This document shows positions 7,861-11,041 of a stretch of 11,041 nt of DNA, piece by piece. The notes beneath the pieces are model-generated. The model had not been told where the DNA came from, ran no database searches, and saw nothing but the letters and a program-made list of their open reading frames with translations. The DNA is taken from the NCBI GenBank assembly GCA_023413185.1, contig JAEZQD010000089.1, positions 1 through 11,041 of the forward strand. The letters run 5' to 3'. The stretch comes from Bacillota bacterium. GTDB taxonomy: Bacteria > Bacillota > Clostridia > Oscillospirales > Ruminococcaceae. Made by a program: the position numbers and the translations under genes. Position 1 is the stretch's first letter; the number at the start of each line of letters is the position of its first letter.

Positions 7861-9162
7861 TTAGATATACAGCTTTTCTTTAAGGTAATGCACACAGGTC
7901 ACCAGCGCGTTTTGGTCGCCCACCATACCGCCTTTTGTGATGATCTTCAGCCCTTCGTAGCGTCCGCCCATCAACTCGCCAAAAGCGGCAAGCGGTACCA
8001 CCTCGCTGAGCAGGCGAAGACCCACCGCCTCAAACCGGCGGCACACCGCAACGGTGATATCGCCCCCGCATGAATACAGCCCACCAAAGCGGCTGTCGGC
8101 GGTAATGATGCTATCGCACAGTTCGGCAATTGCGTCGTTAATGCGCTCCGAAAGATCGTTTGAGCTGCACCCGTACCGCTGCATATATGGTTCAAACGGC
8201 ACCCTGCGCTCAGGGTTAATGCCCGAGCCGATGATGCTGCACACCTCAAAGCCGTCTGCCTGTAAGATTTCGTCCGCAACACGGCGAATCTCCGCATTGC
8301 GGCGTTGCTCACTCTCGAGCAGCTCGCCCACCTCGATGTACACGTTGTGCACCGGCTGAGACAGCAAAAACTGTTCCACCTGCACCCGTGTGACGGCGTT
8401 TACGCTCCCCACCGCCACCAAGATGCGTCGGCTTGCCTGCTGCGCAGCGGGAACAATGGTCTTGCGGGCAACGGTTGCGGTAAACACGCCGGGGTCTACC
8501 GCGACAAACGGCACGCCGCTTGCGATAACCGCGTCGGCGCAAAGGTCGATGTCCTCCTGCGTGACGGAATCAAACAGAATGATCCGAACGCCCCGGTCGC
8601 GCAGCTCTTTTATGCGAGCGATCACATGCTCCTCGCCCTGTGTCAGGTCGGTCATCGTGATGCTCTGTACCGGATACCGGGACTGCGCAAGGTACAGGTC
8701 CTGTGCTTTGGAGGTTTTAATGGGGTTTTTGGGGTCTGCCGCCGCCTCGGTTTTGTGCAGGGGCAGCCCGTTAACAAGCAGGTATCCACCCACCAACACG
8801 CGCCCCGATGCCGGAAAGCAAGGTACCACCATCGCGACACGGTCGTCGCCCAGTGCGTCGAGAATCGCGTCTGTTTCGCTGCCCAGGTTGCCGCGCAGGG
8901 TACTGTCGATGCGCTTGGAATAGAGCTTGACCTCGTCTGCCTTTAGGATTCCCGCCACATTAAATACGCGGTTGTATGCTATCTCTGGTTCTACACTACG
9001 GCTGTCGGTAGGATACACTACGCAATCACAGGACGAAAGGTTATCAAGTGATATTCGTTCTTCGTTCATTACGGTGTAGGTGGTGAGGTTGACCTTTGTC
9101 AGAAGCACGCCGGTGGCGTTTGCTCCGGTTAGGTCGTCGGCAATTACAACGCACTGCATCAT
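7861..9162 (-). CDS. dtnK: DUF1537 four-carbon acid-sugar kinase (D-threonate kinase-like)
   Basis: This 433-residue protein matches the DUF1537 kinase family end to end. The N-terminal substrate domain begins ADDLTGANATG (residues 8-18) and contains KRIDSTLRGN (83-92) and PCFPASGRVLVGGYLLVNG (114-132). The C-terminal nucleotide-binding domain carries SCGGDIT (364-370) and TKGGMVGDQNAL (409-420), where the family usually has GGET/GGDT and TKSGGFG, so the glycine loop is slightly divergent. Characterised members phosphorylate D-threonate, L-threonate or D-erythronate. Coupling to a PdxA2 gene points to D-threonate, giving 4-phospho-D-threonate (inference). The first ATG (9162) overlaps the deoR stop codon as ATGA. 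A second ATG at 9159 is better spaced from the AGGAG ribosome binding site, so the true start may be three bases later. Confidence 0.92.
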   Translation of the reverse strand: MMQCVVIADDLTGANATGVLLTKVNLTTYTVMNEERISLDNLSSCDCVVYPTDSRSVEPEIAYNRVFNVAGILKADEVKLYSKRIDSTLRGNLGSETDAILDALGDDRVAMVVPCFPASGRVLVGGYLLVNGLPLHKTEAAADPKNPIKTSKAQDLYLAQSRYPVQSITMTDLTQGEEHVIARIKELRDRGVRIILFDSVTQEDIDLCADAVIASGVPFVAVDPGVFTATVARKTIVPAAQQASRRILVAVGSVNAVTRVQVEQFLLSQPVHNVYIEVGELLESEQRRNAEIRRVADEILQADGFEVCSIIGSGINPERRVPFEPYMQRYGCSSNDLSERINDAIAELCDSIITADSRFGGLYSCGGDITVAVCRRFEAVGLRLLSEVVPLAAFGELMGGRYEGLKIITKGGMVGDQNALVTCVHYLKEKLYI

Positions 9163-9953
9163 AGCTCCTGTTCCTCCTCGTTTGGTATTGAGATAATGTT
9201 GATTCGTTTTTCCCTGATTCCCTTTTGTTCCTCAGCAGTTAATATTTTATCGGTTACAACCGCAGTGTAGTCAGACAGATTGTTGATGCGCACCATTGCG
9301 CGGCGCGAGAACTTAGACGCATCCGCGACAAGGTAGCTTTTACCGGATATGCCAGTGGCTAGCCGCTTTAAGAACGCCTTTTCGATGGTAGGGGTCATAA
9401 TGTTGTAATCCGTATCGATCGAAGCGGCGCCAATAAACGAGATATCCACGCGAATCTCCGAAAGCATACGCTCGGCAAACGGACCCAGCGTGCTGCCGGT
9501 GCCCTCTTGCATTTCGCCACCGATTACAATAATGCGAACGCCGGTATGCGAAGCACGCCGAAACAGCATTCCCGCTATTAAAATGTCGTTGGTCACAATG
9601 GTCAGGTCGCGAATACGGCACAGCCGCTCGGCGATCTGATAGGTGGTGGTGCCGGTATCCAAAAACACCGTGCTGCCCTCCCGAACCAACGCCGCGCAGT
9701 AGTTTGCAATGTTTCGCTTGGATTGTTGGTTTGTGCTGCTTTTTGCATCGTAGTGCTGTTCATGCTCGTTCTCGCTTTTGAGTGAGGCACCGCCGTGCAG
9801 CCGCACAATCGCACCGCTCTTGCGGCATTTCTCCAGGTCTCGGCGGACAGTCATCTCGCTGACGCCAAACTGCTGAGCGAGCTCCTCGACCTTTACAAAG
9901 CCTTGATCGTTGATTAGCTCTAAAATACGTTCAATGCGTTCCTGAGCAAGCAC
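9159..9953 (-). CDS. DeoR-family transcriptional regulator of the acid-sugar operon
   Basis: This 264-residue protein has the two-domain DeoR layout. The N-terminal winged helix-turn-helix (residues 6-57) includes VKVEELAQQFGVSEMTVRRD and ends in the typical RLHGGA. The C-terminal DeoRC sensor domain (about 75-235) includes FLDTGTTT (97-104), IVTND (119-123), VIGGEMQEGTGSTLGPFAE (143-161) and LVADASKF (208-215). DeoR regulators are mostly repressors released by a phosphorylated sugar intermediate. Here the effector could be 4-phospho-threonate or dihydroxyacetone phosphate (inference). It is the first gene of the operon, overlaps the kinase gene by 4 bases, and is likely autoregulated, given the repeats at its promoter. 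The start is GTG at 9953 with GGGGTGG just upstream; an ATG further upstream runs into a stop at once. Confidence 0.93.
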   Translation of the reverse strand: MLAQERIERILELINDQGFVKVEELAQQFGVSEMTVRRDLEKCRKSGAIVRLHGGASLKSENEHEQHYDAKSSTNQQSKRNIANYCAALVREGSTVFLDTGTTTYQIAERLCRIRDLTIVTNDILIAGMLFRRASHTGVRIIVIGGEMQEGTGSTLGPFAERMLSEIRVDISFIGAASIDTDYNIMTPTIEKAFLKRLATGISGKSYLVADASKFSRRAMVRINNLSDYTAVVTDKILTAEEQKGIREKRINIISIPNEEEQEL

Positions 9954-9974
9954 GCTACCACCCCGCCATGTTTT

Positions 9975-10012
9975 TTATTGTTCTTTTATGTTTGTTATTG
10001 TGTTTTTATTAT
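9975..10012. repeat. phased TTATTGT-like repeats downstream of the deoR promoter (candidate operator)
   Basis: Four related units occur at near-helical spacing on the plus strand: TTATTGT (9975-9981), TTATGT (9986-9991), TTATTGT (9995-10001) and TTATTAT (10006-10012, overlapping the -10). Successive starts are 11, 9 and 11 bases apart. Their place over the predicted transcription start suits a repressor site. The region is AT-rich, so part of the resemblance may be compositional. Confidence 0.4.
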
Positions 10013-10035
10013 AAGCTACTCTGTAGCAATGTCAA
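10008..10035 (-). promoter_or_regulatory. near-consensus promoter of the deoR-dtnK-pdxA2 operon with a spacer palindrome
   Basis: On the minus strand a perfect -35 TTGACA (10035-10030) is followed after 16 bases by a perfect -10 TATAAT (10013-10008). The spacer holds the palindrome GCTAC-TCT-GTAGC (10015-10027), placed exactly where a bound repressor would block RNA polymerase. So strong a core promoter for a catabolic operon implies control by repression. Confidence 0.8.
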
Positions 10036-10248
10036 CATACTCGACAAATATTCATGAAGTTTTATATTGTTTTTACAGTGTAGCTGTGCGAAACAAACAA
10101 CAAACCGCATGTGAATTTCACATTATCAAACATATCTCCCTGCTCGGCACATGCCTTTTGTTAAAAAAGTAACAGGTTCTGCGCCTCGTCTTACTGTTTT
10201 GTTATACTACTTTGCCAAAAAACGCAGTGGATTTTGTTGTGCAGATTA
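10036..10248. other. AT-rich intergenic region with palindromes and no convincing gene
   Basis: This is the middle of the 417-base gap between the divergent deoR and acetyltransferase genes. It contains no convincing coding frame. Notable elements are the palindrome ATGTGAA-T-TTCACAT (10109-10123), a Rex-like 18-mer (10158-10175) and an extended -10, TGTTATACT (10200-10208), on the plus strand. Confidence 0.6.
10158..10175. promoter_or_regulatory. Rex-like operator candidate
   Basis: The 18-mer TTGTTAAAAAAGTAACAG matches the clostridial Rex pattern TTGTTAA-N4-TTAACAA at all but two fixed positions (12 and 18). It lies about 25 bases upstream of the extended -10 TGTTATACT (10200-10208), a usual place for control. 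Rex senses the NADH/NAD+ balance. The match is by eye only, and AT-rich DNA raises the chance of coincidence. Confidence 0.3.
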
Positions 10249-10257
10249 TGGTATAAT
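10200..10257 (+). promoter_or_regulatory. candidate promoters of the acetyltransferase gene
   Basis: Two extended -10 elements face the acetyltransferase gene: TGTTATACT (10200-10208) and the consensus TGGTATAAT (10249-10257). Neither has a clear -35 at 17 bases, which extended -10 promoters can lack. The second would start transcripts near 10264, giving a leader of about 107 bases. Confidence 0.5.
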
Positions 10258-10272
10258 GAACGCGAAGTGTTT

Positions 10273-10374
10273 ATGCGCTATTTTGATGCTCGGCTACGCC
10301 GATGGGCAGTAACACAACGTCGTCTTTTATGGCATTATAACCGCAACAGTGGCATATCAAGGAGTATTGTATGA
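10273..10374 (+). CDS. possible 33-codon upstream frame coupled to the acetyltransferase gene
   Basis: An ATG at 10273 opens a 33-codon frame rich in arginine (eight or so, starting MRYFDARLRRWAVTQRRLL). It ends in a TGA whose bases overlap the acetyltransferase ATG (ATGA). If translated, it would couple to the next gene. No ribosome binding site precedes it, and the predicted transcript would start only about 9 bases earlier, so it may be a chance frame. No family is recognised. Confidence 0.2.
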   Translation: MRYFDARLRRWAVTQRRLLWHYNRNSGISRSIV

Positions 10375-10877
10375 CTCAGACCTTTCGCCTCGCGGCACCC
10401 GAGGATTTTAGCGATGTCACTGACCTGTTTAAAAAAGCTATTGTACATATGAACGAGCAGGGTATCCATCAGTGGGACGAGCTCTACCCCACCGCGCAGG
10501 ACCTACGAGCAGATATCGATTGCCGACAAATGCACCTTTTGATTATTGGGGAACAGCTTGCATCCGCCGTCGTGCTCAACGAGTTTCAGCAGTCGGAGTA
10601 CCTTGACGGGCAATGGCGGGAGACCGAAGGGCGCCCCGCTGTCGTGCACCGGCTGTGTGTACACCCCGACTTTCAGGGACAGGGGATTGCAACCAAAACC
10701 ATGGAGCTATCCCACGCGCTGCTGGCAAAGGACGGGTATTCGTCGGTGCGCCTCGATGCATTCTCGCTAAACCCATCCGCGTTAAAGCTGTATGCGCGGC
10801 TCGGTTATCGTAATGCGGGCACCGTCCTGCTGCGCAAAGGACTGTTTCACCTGTTTGAAAAGCAGCTTTCGCAATAA
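10371..10877 (+). CDS. GNAT-family N-acetyltransferase
   Basis: This 168-residue protein shows the GCN5-related acetyltransferase fold. A beta strand leads into VHRLCVHPDFQGQGIA (residues 92-107), which holds the acetyl-CoA pyrophosphate loop (Q-G-Q-G-I-A, matching Q/R-x-x-G-x-G/A). It is followed by the helix TKTMELSHALLA and by motif B, RLDAFSLNPSALKLYARLGY (127-146). Such enzymes move an acetyl group from acetyl-CoA to an amine on a protein, antibiotic or small metabolite; the acceptor cannot be told from sequence. The AAGGAG ribosome binding site six bases before the ATG supports this start. A degV-like gene follows after 66 bases with no visible terminator, so the two may share a transcript, though no functional link is known. 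Confidence 0.92.
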   Translation: MTQTFRLAAPEDFSDVTDLFKKAIVHMNEQGIHQWDELYPTAQDLRADIDCRQMHLLIIGEQLASAVVLNEFQQSEYLDGQWRETEGRPAVVHRLCVHPDFQGQGIATKTMELSHALLAKDGYSSVRLDAFSLNPSALKLYARLGYRNAGTVLLRKGLFHLFEKQLSQ

Positions 10878-10943
10878 CTAAGCCGCACGCGCCTGAGCGA
10901 TCCAGCGTTATTTAAACAACAGATACCGGGAGGAATGATTTTC

Positions 10944-11041
10944 GTGGTTAAAATCACCGCAGACAGTACCTGTGACTTATCGCCTGAGATTATTAGTGAA
11001 CTGGATATCTCCCTTGCACCGCTTGGCATTGTTGTGGAGGA
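10944..11041 (+). CDS. DegV-family lipid-binding protein (N-terminal fragment, runs off the right edge)
   Basis: Only 32 codons are inside the window. They read MVKITADSTCDLSPEII and then ELDISLAPLGIVVE, which is the standard DegV opening: K-I-x-x-D-S-T-x-D-L-x-x-E followed by L-x-I-x-x-x-P-L. DegV proteins bind fatty acids; those studied in Gram-positive bacteria act as FakB, presenting the fatty acid to the kinase FakA. The GTG at 10944 is chosen because GGGAGGA ends nine bases before it; an in-frame ATG at 10935 is too close to that site. It follows the acetyltransferase gene on the same strand. The rest of the protein, including the lipid pocket residues, is outside the window. Confidence 0.82.
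   Translation, partial: MVKITADSTCDLSPEIISELDISLAPLGIVVE

Noticed and set aside
10891..10917. Near-palindrome GTTATTTAAACAAC between the acetyltransferase and degV genes (about 10906-10919).
   Set aside because: Two mismatches in a short AT-rich stretch with no promoter spacing to support it; it is not a terminator either.

Overview
The window looks like chromosomal DNA of a moderately GC-rich Gram-positive anaerobe, most likely a member of the Clostridia (Oscillospiraceae-like). This is inferred from the gene types (MoxR/DUF58/transglutaminase membrane cluster, DegV protein, single-chain ABC exporter), from strong AGGAG-type ribosome binding sites, from GTG and TTG starts, and from sigma-A-like promoters confined to AT-rich gaps. 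No RNA gene, insertion sequence, phage gene or CRISPR array is visible, and the genes look intact apart from the two cut by the window edges.

Positions 1-3155 (minus strand) hold a tightly packed three-gene operon read right to left: a MoxR-type AAA+ ATPase, a DUF58 membrane protein, and the N-terminal 343 residues of a TgpA-like membrane transglutaminase that runs off the left edge. Both junctions are 4-base ATGA overlaps. A 229-base gap (3156-3384) carries divergent promoters and separates this operon from a plus-strand ABC exporter half-transporter (3385-5130). An 18-bp perfect stem (5140-5184) lies between the 3' ends of the exporter gene and the convergent gntP gene and can terminate both.

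Positions 5213-9953 (minus strand) form a catabolic locus read right to left: a DeoR-family regulator, a DUF1537 acid-sugar kinase, a PdxA2-like dehydrogenase, and, behind its own extended -10 promoter, a GntP-family permease. This gene set fits the known two-enzyme route for D-threonate or a related four-carbon acid sugar. The permease imports the acid, the kinase makes the 4-phosphate, and the PdxA2 enzyme oxidises and decarboxylates it to dihydroxyacetone phosphate, under control of the DeoR repressor. No OtnC- or OtnI-type gene or acid-sugar 2-dehydrogenase is present, which favours the short threonate route over the L-threonate/D-erythronate branches. The deoR promoter is near consensus, has a small palindrome inside its spacer, and is followed by phased TTATTGT-like repeats that could be the repressor's operator.

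Positions 9954-10370 are a 417-base divergent gap with regulatory sequences, including a Rex-like palindrome and a 33-codon upstream frame that overlaps the next gene. They are followed by a plus-strand GNAT acetyltransferase (10371-10877) and the first 32 codons of a DegV-family lipid-binding protein that runs off the right edge.
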